Assembly (NCBI RefSeq): GCF_036898095.1
Contig: NC_090729.1
Span: 78,633,296 to 78,697,295 of the forward strand
Origin: Palaemon carinicauda
Taxonomy: Eukaryota > Arthropoda > Malacostraca > Decapoda > Palaemonidae
Reading direction: 5' to 3'
DNA: 64,000 nt
Shown: positions 22,558 through 32,539 of the stretch, one piece after another
How positions within the stretch are numbered: the first letter of the stretch is position 1
How the letters are laid out: each line of letters begins with the position of its first letter
The notes under the pieces: model-generated
Databases searched by the model: none
Seen by the model: the letters and a program-made list of their open reading frames with translations, nothing else
Told to the model about the DNA's origin: nothing
Position numbers and translations under genes: made by a program

Positions 22558-22887
22558 ATGTTATTTTTATTAGTAAAATAAATTTTTGAATATACTTACC
22601 CGATAATCATGTAGCTGTCAACTCCGTTGCCCGACAGAATTCTATGGAGGGATACGCCAGCTATCACAATACTAGAAGGGGGTGTATTTACCAGCGCCAC
22701 CTGTGGCCAGGTACTCAAGTACTTCTTGTTGACACCTCCTCAATTATTCCTCGGTCCACTGGTTCTCTATGGGGAGGAAGGGAGGGTCGATTAAATCATG
22801 ATTATCGGGTAAGTATATTCAAAAATTTATTTTACTAATAAAAATAACATTTTTCAATATTAAACTTACCCGATAATCATGTAGCTG
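22558..22887. repeat. DIRS-A left ITR and internal complementary region
   Basis: 22558-22611 (starting ATGTTATTTTTATTAG) is exactly inverted at 22797-22850. 22851-22887 is exactly inverted at 29410-29446. Read alone, 22558-22850 looks like a foldback MITE, but the second half identifies it as the DIRS circle-junction copy. Confidence 0.93.
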
Positions 22888-23273
22888 ATTCACACCCAGG
22901 GGGGTGGGTGAAAAACCAGTGTACAAGACTAAAGGATAGCTAAGTATCCCGTATTTCATATAATCAGTTATCCACAATAACAATGAAATAATAAGTACCT
23001 GGTAAGGAAGTCGACTTGAACCGTTACTCTGCCTTTAATAAGATCGTCTTCCTTACTGAGCGCAGCGTTCCTCTTGGGAGGCTGAATCAACTCAAAGGTG
23101 CTAAAGTATACAGGGCTGCAACCCATACTAAAGGACCTCATCACAACCTTTAACCTCGGCGCTTCTCAAGAAAGAATTGACCACCCGCCAAATCAACAAG
23201 GATGTGGAAGGCTTCTTAGCCGACCGTACAACCCATAAAAAGTATTCAAGAGAAAGGTTAAAAAGTTATGGGA
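22888..23273. other. 3' untranslated region of DIRS-A copy 2
   Basis: No reading frame recognised. Lies between the complementary region and the recombinase stop at 23274. Confidence 0.7.
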
Positions 23274-24486
23274 TTATGGGAATGTAGTGGCTGAGCCCTC
23301 GCCTACTACTGCATTCGTTGCTACGAATGGTCCCAGGGTGTAGCAGTACTCGTAAAGAGACTGGACATCTTTGAGATAGAATGATGCGAACACTGACTTG
23401 CTTCTCCAATAGGTTGCATCCATAACACTCTGCAGAGAACGGTTCTGTTTGAAGGCCACTGAAGTAGCCACAGCTCTCACTTCATGTGTCCTTACCTTCA
23501 GCAAAGCAAGGTCTTCTTCCTTCAGATGAGAATTTGCTTCTCTAATCAGAAGCCTGATGTAGTAAGAAACTGCGTTCTTAGACATTGGTAGAGAAGGCTT
23601 CTTGATAGCACACCATAAGGCTTCTGATTGTCCTCGTAATGGTTTTGACCTTCTTAGATAGTACTTAAGAGCTCTAACTGGGCAAAGTACTCTCTCCAGT
23701 TCGTTCCCCACCATGTTGGACAGGCTTGGGATCTCGAACGACTTAGGCCAAGGACGGGAAGGAAGCTCGTTTTTAGCCAAAAAACCGAGCTGTAAGGAAC
23801 ATGTAGCCGTTTCAGATGTGAAACCTATGTTCCTGCTGAAGGCGTGGATCTCACTTACTCTTTTAGCTGTTGCTAAGCACACGAGGAAAAGAGTTTTTAA
23901 TGTGAGGTCCTTAAAAGAGGCTGATTGGAGCGGTTCAAATCTTGATGACATTAGGAACCTTAGGACCACGTCTAGATTCCAGCCTGGAGTGGACAACCGA
24001 CGTTCCTTTGAGGTCTCAAAAGACCTAAGGAGGTCCTGTAGATCTTTGTTGGAGGAAAGATCCAAGCCTCTGTGGCGGAAAACCGCTGCCAACATACTTC
24101 TGTAACCCTTGATCGTAGGAGCTGATAGGGATCTTACGTTCCTTAGATGTAACAGGAAGTCAGCAATCTAGGTTACAGTGGTACTGGTTGAGGAAACTGC
24201 ATTGGCCTTGCACCAGCTTCGGAAGACTTCCCATTTAGACTGATAGACTCTGAGAGTGGATGTCGTCCTTGCTCTGGCAATCGCTCTGGCTGCCTCCTTC
24301 GAAAAGCCTCTAGCTCTTGAGAGTCTTTCGATAGTCTGAAGGCAGTCAGACGAAGAGCGTGGAGGTTTGGGTGTACCTTCTTTACGTGAGGTTGACGCAG
24401 AAGGTCCACTCTTAGAGGAAGAGTCCTGGGAACGTCGACCAGCCATTGCAGTACCTCGGTGAACCATTCTCTCGCGGGCCAGAGGG
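23274..24486 (-). pseudogene. tyrosine recombinase of DIRS-A copy 2 (single stop)
   Basis: The frame is open from the overlap with RT down to 23274 except for one TAG at 24168-24170 (CAG in copy 1). The N-terminal region carries RVYQSKWEVFRSWCK. The catalytic region 23274-24095 has Arg in AKRVSEIHAF, H-x-x-R in RTHEVRAVATS and Tyr in FASFYLKDVQ; all active-site residues are kept. The C-terminus is GPFVATNAVVGEG. The stop separates the N-terminal DNA-binding part from the catalytic part. Confidence 0.88.
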
Positions 24487-25612
24487 GAGCAACCAACGTC
24501 AGCCGTGTCCCTTTGTGAGAGGCGAACTTCTGAAGTACCCTGTTGACAATCTTGAACGGCGGGAATGCATACAGGTCGAGATGGGACCAATCCAGCAGAA
24601 AGGCATCCACGTGAACTGCTGCTGGGTCTGGAATCGGAGAACAATACAAGAGGAGCCTCTTGGTCATCGAGGTAGCGAATAGATCTATGGTTGGCTGACC
24701 CCACAGGGCCCAAAGTCTGCTGCAAACATTCTTGTGAAGGGTCCACTCTGTGGGGATGACCTGACCCTTCCGGCTGAGGCGATCTGCCATGACATTCATA
24801 TCGCCCTGAATGAGCCTCGTTACCAGCGTGAGCTTTCGATCTTTTGACCAAATGAGGAGGTCCCTTGCGATCTCGAACAACTTCCTCGAATGAGTCCCTC
24901 CCTGCTTGGAGATGTAAGCCAAGGCTGTGGTGTTGTCAGAGTTCACCTCCACCACCTTGTTTAGCTGGAGGGACTTGAAGTTTATCAAGGCCAGATGAAC
25001 TGCCAACAACTCCTTGCAATTGATGTGAAGTGTCCTTTGCTCCTGATTCCATGTTCCCGAGCATTCCTGTCCGTCCAGTGTCGCACCCCAGCCCGTGTCC
25101 GATGCGTCCGAGAAGAGACGGTGGTCGGGGGTCTGAACAGCCAATGGTAGACCTTCCTTGAGAAGAATGCTGTTCTTCCACCACGTTAGAGTAGACCTCA
25201 TCTCTTCGGAAACAGGAACTGAGACCGTCTCTAGCGTCATGTCCTTTATCCAGTGAGCAGCTAGATGATACTGAAGGGGGCGGAGGTGGAGTCTCCCTAA
25301 CTCGATGAACAGGGCCAGCGATGAAAGTGTCCCTGTTAGACTCATCCACTGCCTGACTAAGCATCGGTTCCTTCTCAGCATGCTCTGGATGCATTCTAGG
25401 GCTTGGAAGATCCTTGGGGCCGACGGACAAGTCCGAAAAGCTCGACTCTGAAGATCCATACCCAAGGAGACAATGGTCTGGGATGGAACGAGCTGAGACT
25501 CCTCAAAATTGACCAGGAGGCCCAGTTCCTTGGTCAGATCCATAGTCCAATTGAAAATCTCCAGACAGCGACGACTTGTGGGAGCTCTTAAAAGCCAGTC
25601 GTCTGACGGAGC
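24173..25612 (-). pseudogene. RT-RNase H-MT protein of DIRS-A copy 2, N-terminal two-thirds of RT deleted
   Basis: The frame is open from the junction near 25605 to 24173. It begins inside the RT active site: only the DDWLL half of YLDDWLL remains. RNase H (LFSDASDTGWGA, NSDNTTALAY, VMADRLSRKG) and the methyltransferase-like domain (IDLFATSMTKRLL, YAFPPF, LTLVAPLWPAREWF) are complete. A deletion of about 1.7 kb relative to copy 1 joined ORF1 sequence directly to this point. Confidence 0.88.
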
Positions 25613-26202
25613 CGGACACAAGATCATGATACTGCTGCACAGTCTGTGAACTGTCAATCATGGGCAAGCGAGGAAGTACAGTGACAACCCGAATCTGTCT
25701 AGACTGTCTGGGTCGTACAGACAACTCCTTAACGGGTTGCTGAGGTTGCCGCACTGCGTCACAACAAGTCACTTCTGTTGGTTGTTGAACGTCTTCCCCG
25801 TGACACATTGACTCCGTAAACAAAAAATCCTCTAACAAGGACTAAGCTTGGACTGCATGTCATGCAACACAGCTCAAGGTCTATGGGAGCAGGAGTGGTA
25901 ACAGATGGGATTAGCGACTGAAGTGGAACCATAACCTTCCCTGTAAGCATGTTATGCTTAAATAAAAGTCCATAAGAGGTTATGCAGCTAAAGGCTCCCT
26001 CCAAATGACAGAGTCCTCAAGGGAATATCAGAAGGAGGGAGAAAAGAACTTTCTCATCTACAGGGACCTTATCCTAGAAAAGCTAAGTTCTCTGAGTGAG
26101 GGTTCACTGGTGCAAAAGCAGCAGACTAGAAGGCAACGTTATGAAACTGCTTGACAGTCTAGTGAGTTGGCAACAACCCAAGATGTGTGACTGAGAAGCA
26201 TG

Positions 26203-26412
26203 CGGTAAGGTATGCAGAGCATGATGTATGCAGAGTATGCTGTATGCAGAGCATGCTGTATGTAGAGCATGTTGTATGCAGAGCATGCTGAATGCAGAGC
26301 ATGCTGTATGCAGAGCATGTTGTATGCAGAGCATGCTGAATGCAGAGCATGCTGTATGCTGAGCATGTAGTAAGCAGAGCCTGCTGTAAGCAGAGCCTGC
26401 TGTAAGGAAAGC
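26203..26412. repeat. 16-bp minisatellite within DIRS-A copy 2
   Basis: About 13 head-to-tail units of the type TATGCAGAGCATGCTG with C/T and T/A variants. Because 16 is not a multiple of 3, all three frames give the same 16-residue period. Confidence 0.95.
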
Positions 26413-27120
26413 AGAGCGTGTGCATGGCGTTTAACATTTCTCAGAAATTCCATGACCAGTGCTAGAGTGCTTTATGCATGCTTGCATGGGGATTAAAAAT
26501 CAACATAATGTTTACCTTACATTCATAACTCATGATTCATATTTTTGCCATGGTTTGAAAATGGAGGTAAGGTATGCTGAACAGCAGAGTCATAACGAGC
26601 TGGAACAACAATAGTTGTGGTTTCCTCTTCAAGACTCTGTTGAGGGAACACCTGAGGCTCAGTCTGCAAAGGCTGAATAAAAGACAAGCAGAAGGAAGGC
26701 GCATGGGTGGAGGAGGCTGACTCCTAGCATGAGTGGTTGAACCCAAGGGTTGCGCTTGCTGAGCGGTTGGCGGAAGCGGAGTAGCAAGTTCCAGTTCCTG
26801 TGGTGTGAGCGGAGCGCGATGAGGAAGAGGCTGCGCAGAACAAGGTAAATGTCTCGCAAGCTGAGGCTCCTGAGGCGCAAGGCTAAGGTGTTGTGGTGCT
26901 TGCCTTGTGGAGGGTTGAGCTCGCTGCAGCGAGAGCTGAGGAGACTGACTCATGGACGGGAGAGGTTGTTGTACCTCAACCGAGTGTTGCATCACTGGTG
27001 GAACAGCAAGTGGAGGCGGAGGAAGAGAGGTAAAATCCTCCTGATCCCATTGTAAAGGTTGCCTTAAGGAAGGCGGAGGCTGAACACCACTGGGAACAGC
27101 AAACTCAGCACGTGGCTCAA

Positions 27121-27724
27121 CATCGTACGCCTGGCAGGTGATACTGCGATCAGGCGGAGCGAGCGTAGTCGGAGGGAGTGTAGGCGGAGGCGGAGGAGCA
27201 ACACTCTCAGCCCGACACTCACGCATCAAGTCCGAAAGCTGTGCTTGCATGGACTGTAGTAGAGTCCACAACATCGTACGCCTGGCAGGTGGTACTGCGA
27301 TCAGGCGGAGCGAGTGTAGGCGGAGGGAGTGTAGGCGGAGGCGGAGGAGCAACACTCTCAGCCCGACACTCACGCATCAAGTCCGAAAGCTGTGCTTGCA
27401 TGGACTGTAGTAGAGTCCACAACATCGTACGCCTGGCAGGTGGTACTGCGATCAGGCGGAGCGAGTGTAGGCGGAGGGAGTGTAGGCGGAGGCGGAGGAG
27501 CAACACTCTCAGCCCGACACTCACGCATCAAGTCCGAAAGCTGTGCTTGCATGGACTGTAGTAGAGTCCACAACATCGTACGCCTGGCAGGTGGTACTGC
27601 GATCAGGCGGAGCGAGCATAGGAGGAGGGAGTGTAGGCGGAGGCGGATGCGCAACACTCTCAGCCCGACACTCACGCATCAAGTCCGAAAGCAGTGCTTG
27701 CATGGACTGTAGTAGAGTCCACTT
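27121..27724. repeat. 151-bp tandem repeat, four copies, within ORF1
   Basis: Units start at 27121, 27272, 27423 and 27574 (each CATCGTACGCCTGGCAGGTG) and are nearly identical; the fourth has a few changes. 151 = 3x50+1, so each unit moves the ORF1 frame by one. Confidence 0.97.
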
Positions 27725-28176
27725 GGGGTCGGCAGAAACTACAGTAGGCTGAGGTAAAGCCTTAACAGTCGAGCTCTGTTGTGGCAGAACCTAACTCCTC
27801 TTAGGCGGAGTGCATTAAACTGATGACTGAGGAGAGTCAGAGCTAACCCAATGACTGTGAACTCTAACTTCGTACGTCTGGCATAAGTCTGGACTTTACG
27901 TTTAAAAGGTCTTGAGACCTGAGACCAGCGTTTTCTCCCCTAAATTTCTTCTGCAGACGAGCAAAAATAAGGGCTCAATCGTCTGCGGGTGGGAGTGACG
28001 GTCTCGGTAAGACACGCCCACAACCACCGAGGATACTTCTGTGCGCCGATCAAGGCCTGCTGAACCCTTCTGCCCTTCGACATTGCTTCTCCCCTGGGCT
28101 TGGGAGCTTGCAAGAGGTCCCGGACTGGGAGGACGACTGGCGCGCACAAAAGTACCCTCACGCACAACACTGACAT

Positions 28177-28493
28177 ACTTTGCGCTAATAACTTATCACT
28201 TTGATTTCTGTTTGCACTTATTTCACTGAACTCGAAACTTTAAGTGGTTTGTACCTGAAACACGCAATTCTATCCTTTCTCAAAAGTTAGTAATTGCGAA
28301 AACAGAATTACAATGTAACAGAAAAATCTAATGAAAGATAATTCAGTGGCTGGAAAGAGACTAAACACTAGATCACTCTAGAAACGTTTAGTTTCTTCCC
28401 CTAAAGAGACTAGGGAGAAGAGCAAAAACGATAACGACGTTACTCGTACGCCTGGCAGGCCTGAATGAAACGTTTATCCTCTTTCTCCCTCCG

Positions 28494-28524
<31 letters not shown>

Positions 28525-29274
28525 TGACTTAGAACCTGAGAGAAGAGCCCAATCATATATATCGTTAAAACATATTATTGTTAAAGGAAAAAACTGAAAA
28601 GTTCCTTTATTAGGATCAAAACCATTAAGTTAAGAAAGAATGAACAAAACGCTAGACACGGTTACTCTTACTGCAACGTGAAACCGTGAACATTCTTTCT
28701 CTATCGTAACGATAGAGTGCAAGTTGAACGTTCTGAACGTCAACAACTGCAGAGACAAAACAAAACGTTAGTTCAACTTTGAAAACAGTACGAGACTATC
28801 AAAGAAATTCTTTCAAACTCTGTGGCGGAAATAGCATAATATGTTAACAGGTAAAACCGAAATGACGGGCTCAATGTTAATTAACTTCGGTACCAAGAAA
28901 AGACCGCCTACTATTAGGAAGGTCGAATATAAACAAATATAAAAATTAATTTTAATAAGTTTATAATAAAAGGAAGTTAATCGAAGAGGCCTATAAGAGG
29001 CGGAGAGATATAAAATAAATTAAGAAAGAGAGTCTATACTCTCTTAGACACCAACACTTCCGTCTAAGGGAAGGGTCGGCCATTGAAAGGTGAACGAGAG
29101 TTCATACTCTCTACGTCACCATAATTAATCAAATTAATTCCAAAAGCTAACTAAGCTAATATAGAAGTTTCCAGTAAAGCGACAGCCGAAATCAAAGAGA
29201 AATACTTCACCAAAGTCGTGAAAATACTCCAAGAACATAAGCGTATCCCAGAACGTCTTGCCGGAAGCACGACA
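28177..29274. other. 5' leader of DIRS-A copy 2
   Basis: No gene recognised. AT-rich, with a CT microsatellite at 28496-28524. Confidence 0.6.
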
Positions 29275-29446
29275 GAGGAATAATTGAGGAGGTGTCAACA
29301 AGAAGTACTTGAGTACCTGGCCACAGGTGGCGCTGGTAAATACACCCCCTTCTAGTATTGTGATAGCTGGCGTATCCCTCCATAGAATTCTGTCGGGCAA
29401 CGGAGTTGACAGCTACATGATTATCGGGTAAGTTTAATATTGAAAA
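29275..29446. repeat. DIRS-A copy 2 right ITR
   Basis: Inverted match to 22594-22752 plus the right-specific end TTTAATATTGAAAA. Confidence 0.95.
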
Positions 29447-30182
29447 AGGACTGTTTAAGTGACTGTGCATCCCAATGGTGGACGGGAGATTGATGAGAAC
29501 AGTATTGATTTAGGGAAAATTGTGGTACTGTATTTTTCACCGTTATATGTTCTTTATAGATGGCATACTGGTACTTGCCCAAATAGATACACGGTTAGAA
29601 GTGCCCCTGGTTATACTTGAACTGTATAGGAACACTTATGAGTGTCCCCCCAGTGGAAATCTTGTTTGTGAAATGTATTTATTTTGTTACCCGGATGCTG
29701 AACTTTTACGAAAGGGATGCTAATTTTTCCTTTGATTATTTATTCTAATTGATATACTGTAATATTATTCCTATTAGTTTTTCCAAATAAATTCTTTTTG
29801 TTTTTATGTATACAGCCTTTAATTTCAGAAACCTCCCACCACGGCCCCCTGCTCAGCCACTGTTTTTAATCTTTCAAATAACTTATAATAATCCCTTTCA
29901 CCTAATGTTCTTATACTTATGATCAGCAAGCTGGAGAAGCAAAGGTTTAAGTCAGGATCTAGCTGGGTCCCCTTCCCCATTATAAATTAAGGGGTGGTGT
30001 CCAGTGCTTTGAACTGTTACTTAGGTTTTTGGGTATTCCACCGTTGTATGTTGTTGTGTAGTGAACGTCGGGTTGTGGTCGGCATTCGGATACTAGGCAG
30101 TTTGGGTGCTACCTTTGGCCACAGTCCGCAAACCACTACATAATTTTTGGTGCCCAGACCCGGGAAACACCAACCTTTAGTG

Positions 30183-32066
30183 ATGGCATCGTCATCCAGT
30201 AAGCGCCAAAAGGCTAAGAAGAGCCTGAGCTGGGATGTGACGAGTCTTATCCAGATTGTCAGTGACCTGGCAACTCAGGTCAAGTCCCTGACACTTGAAG
30301 TAGCAGCCCTGAAGAGTGTGGAGCCGTCACCAATGTGCCACGTTGCCACTGGGGTCACGACTACAGTGACCACCAGTGCTCCTGCTACATCCCCAGCTTG
30401 GCCAAATTACAATGGTCTGGCAATTCCAGTGACTGGAACAGAGCCACTGATTGGAGGACTCCAGCCCCCTCCAGGGTTCACATCGTTAATCCCCCCTGTA
30501 CCAGGCTTCTGGGAGTTTCCTGTCCCAAGTGGACTGCTTGCTTCCTCGCCTGTTCTGGCAACTAACTCTGTTAGTCCACCACAGCCTGCAGCCAGTAGAC
30601 TAGGGGAGCAGTTCCTGGACAATCTAGTTGTAGCCAGTAGGCCAGAAAAGGCTCCAGCAGCTACCGCTGAGGCAGTTCTTGCCCAGACAGGAGCTATCCC
30701 AAAGCGGAGACGCCAGGCCAAGGAAAGAGCTAGACCAGCCATACCTGAAATGACATCTTCATCACAGGAGTCTACCAGTGAAGATTCTGGTAGTGACACT
30801 TCTAGCTCCTGTCTCAGTGTCATCTCAGAAGACACTGTCTCCACCGACCATGTCCAGTCCCTCCAGACAGAACGCAGTCTGTCTGATCTTATCAAGGTTC
30901 TTGACTCCAGGAGGAACCCCAAGCCTGGAATCTTCCAGCTGGAAACTGGCCAGAGTTTTGCCCGATTCCTGAGGGATTTCGAGGCCTACTGTGCCAGTAA
31001 GTATACCGCAGGAAGCTCTGGTCGATGGACTGTTGATCTCGGGAAATTTCTGAAGGGAGAAATTCATGAGGCGTTCTCAGCCATGGGGGGTCCCGAGGTC
31101 TCATACCCCGACATGAAGGAACGCCTCCTCAACTGGTGCCGAGAAGCCCGAGAGAGGCGTGATGCGGGCAGGAAGGCCCGGTTCAGCAGTGCTACCTGTG
31201 GCGAGGGCGAACTGCTGAAAATCTACGCCGTCCGGTTAGCCTCCCTGTACAAGTCTGCCTATCCTCGCCGTAGTTTGGACCGGAGGGAGCTTAGGCGGAA
31301 GCTCCTCAGAACTGTTCCGAGCAGAGCTGCGAGTTGGCTGGAACAGTCTCTGGCCACCAGTAATGTCTCCGCTGGCCGTCAGGCCACTTGGCAGGATGTT
31401 CTACACCTGTTGAGTGTTCTCGACGAGGCATCCCGTCAGCGAAGCCAGAAGGCAGAGGATTTGGCCATCAGTCGTGTGGGACAGTCATGGCACGGCTCTT
31501 ATGTCGACAGGGTTGCCATGGCTGCCCCCAGCCGTTCACCTGGACCTGACAGAGCGTATTTACGCACTCCTCCTCGACCGATCCCCAAACCTGCACCTGT
31601 GGAAGTGCGCCTGCCACCATCGCGCACCCCGGATAGATCTCCCCAATTCCAGAGGAGGTACTGTGCCTGGTGCCGAAAACCAGGGCACTTGGTGGACGAG
31701 TGTCGCAGACGCCTCAACCTCTGCCTACGTTGTGGCTCGTCCAACCATCATGTGGCACAGTGTGGACGACAGGCGCCGGTTATGAGCAGATCACCTGTCC
31801 AGAACACAGCTAATGCCCACAGCCCTGGGAGGGAGACTACCTCTGTCCAGACTCCTTCAAGGTGGAGAGCAGTACCGGTGAATGCTACTCCGACCCCGTC
31901 ATCCTATTCTGGATCAACCAGTAGCCGGGAGACCCGAAGTGGGAGCGAGTCCAGTGCTCCTTCTCGGACTGTGGGGAAGAAGAAGAAGAAGAGCAAGAAG
32001 GCAAAGCCCAGGAAGTCAAGAACTGAGGAGTATCATAGGGCTTTAAACACCAGGCCTTCGGTGTAG
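30183..32066 (+). CDS. Gag protein of BEL/Pao-like element
   Basis: 627 codons from ATG 30183 (MASSSSKRQKAKK); the frame is also open upstream to 30147 without an ATG. It would form the capsid of retrotransposon particles. The order is a Lys-rich start, a coiled segment (IVSDLATQVKSLTLEVAALK), a Pro-rich spacer, a Ser/Asp-rich stretch, the conserved capsid-like helical region about residues 255-415 (FARFLRDFEAYCASKY, GRWTVDLGKFLKGEI, ELLKIYAVRLASLY), two CCHC zinc knuckles near 497-510 (CAWCRKPGHLVDEC) and 514-527 (CLRCGSSNHHVAQC), and a Lys-rich tail (KKKKKSKKAKPRK). No pol follows. The frame is intact although the element lacks all enzymes. Confidence 0.88.
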   Translation: MASSSSKRQKAKKSLSWDVTSLIQIVSDLATQVKSLTLEVAALKSVEPSPMCHVATGVTTTVTTSAPATSPAWPNYNGLAIPVTGTEPLIGGLQPPPGFTSLIPPVPGFWEFPVPSGLLASSPVLATNSVSPPQPAASRLGEQFLDNLVVASRPEKAPAATAEAVLAQTGAIPKRRRQAKERARPAIPEMTSSSQESTSEDSGSDTSSSCLSVISEDTVSTDHVQSLQTERSLSDLIKVLDSRRNPKPGIFQLETGQSFARFLRDFEAYCASKYTAGSSGRWTVDLGKFLKGEIHEAFSAMGGPEVSYPDMKERLLNWCREARERRDAGRKARFSSATCGEGELLKIYAVRLASLYKSAYPRRSLDRRELRRKLLRTVPSRAASWLEQSLATSNVSAGRQATWQDVLHLLSVLDEASRQRSQKAEDLAISRVGQSWHGSYVDRVAMAAPSRSPGPDRAYLRTPPRPIPKPAPVEVRLPPSRTPDRSPQFQRRYCAWCRKPGHLVDECRRRLNLCLRCGSSNHHVAQCGRQAPVMSRSPVQNTANAHSPGRETTSVQTPSRWRAVPVNATPTPSSYSGSTSSRETRSGSESSAPSRTVGKKKKKSKKAKPRKSRTEEYHRALNTRPSV

Positions 32067-32209
32067 AAGATGGGGCTACATCGAAGGAGGGTGTGAGTGC
32101 TAGGGTGCATGCTCCTAGCATTCCGGCGGCAGCCTCGGAAATCTAGATTTCCAAGGTTACCCCTCAACCTGAAAAAGTCATTGCACCTCCAATGGCTCTT
32201 TCACGATTG
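32067..32209 (+). other. Short post-gag remnant
   Basis: 143 bp between the gag stop and the truncated 3' LTR. No protease motif can be read. The join to the LTR is abrupt (GATTGG/CCTTTAATTTC), consistent with an internal deletion that removed pol and the first 900 bases of the 3' LTR. Confidence 0.6.
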
Positions 32210-32535
32210 GCCTTTAATTTCAGAAACCTCCCACCACGGCCCCCTGCTCAGCCACTGTTTTTAATCTTTCAAATAACTTATAATAATCCCTTTCACCTAA
32301 TGTTCTTATACTTATGATCAGCAAGCTGGAGAAGCAAAGGTTTAAGTCAGGATCTAGCTGGGTCCCCTTCCCCATTATAAATCAAGGGGTGGTGTCCAGT
32401 GCTTTGAACTGTTACTTAGGTTTTTGGGTATTCCACCGTTGTATGTTGTTGTGTAGTGAACGTCGGGTTGTGGTCGGCATTCGGATACTAGGCAGTTTGG
32501 GTGCTACCTTTGGCCACAGTCCGCAAACCACTACA
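32210..32535 (+). repeat. Truncated 3' LTR of BEL/Pao-like element
   Basis: Nearly identical to 29815-30140 (one change noticed, AAATTAAGG versus AAATCAAGG). Ends in CCACTACA next to the TCGT duplication. Confidence 0.92.
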
Positions 32536-32539
32536 TCGT

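Larger units (their letters stand above)
25605..28176 (-). pseudogene. gag-like ORF1 of DIRS-A copy 2, broken by repeats and deletion
   Basis: Recognisable pieces are the N-terminal half near 27902-28176 (CAPVVLPVRD or, in the ORF1 frame, RPPSPGPLASSQAQGRSNV, as in copy 1), the Gln/Pro-rich middle at 26537-27373, and the AVRQPQQPV block at 25700-25760 that adjoins the RT deletion. The start with the Cys cluster has been replaced by non-aligning sequence from about 28180 rightwards. A 151-bp tandem array and a 16-bp array sit inside it, so no continuous frame exists. Confidence 0.7.
22558..29446 (-). mobile_element. DIRS-like retrotransposon, family A copy 2 (complete ends, internally deleted)
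   Basis: 6,889 bp. The ITRs 22594-22752 and 29275-29433 match over 159 bp with no difference that I could see. The complementary region 22797-22887 joins the reverse complement of 22558-22611 to that of 29410-29446. The minus-strand genes are ORF1, a 5'-deleted RT-RNase H-MT, and YR. It lies within the 5' LTR of the BEL/Pao-like element, so it is the youngest insertion of the nest. Confidence 0.95.
22021..30140 (+). repeat. 5' LTR of the BEL/Pao-like element, interrupted
   Basis: Two parts, 22021-22557 and 29447-30140, together about 1,231 bp. The last 326 bases (29815-30140) are repeated almost exactly at 32210-32535. AAATAAA lies near 29784. Confidence 0.8.
22021..32535 (+). mobile_element. 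Gag-only BEL/Pao-like LTR element, split by DIRS-A copy 2
   Basis: It starts TGCAATATAT at 22021 and ends CCACTACA at 32535, the TG...CA form of LTRs. It is flanked by a 4-bp duplication TCGT (22017-22020 and 32536-32539). The uninterrupted target sequence is seen in DIRS-B copy 1 near 11296. After the 5' LTR comes TTTTTGGTGCCCAGACCCGG, resembling the primer-binding start of BEL/Pao elements. Only gag is present; protease, RT, RNase H and integrase are absent. The 3' LTR is truncated. Confidence 0.82.

Noticed and set aside
22558..22850. Foldback MITE with 54-bp terminal inverted repeats
   Set aside because: The second arm continues into the complement of the right DIRS-A end, so it is the DIRS internal complementary region, not a separate element.
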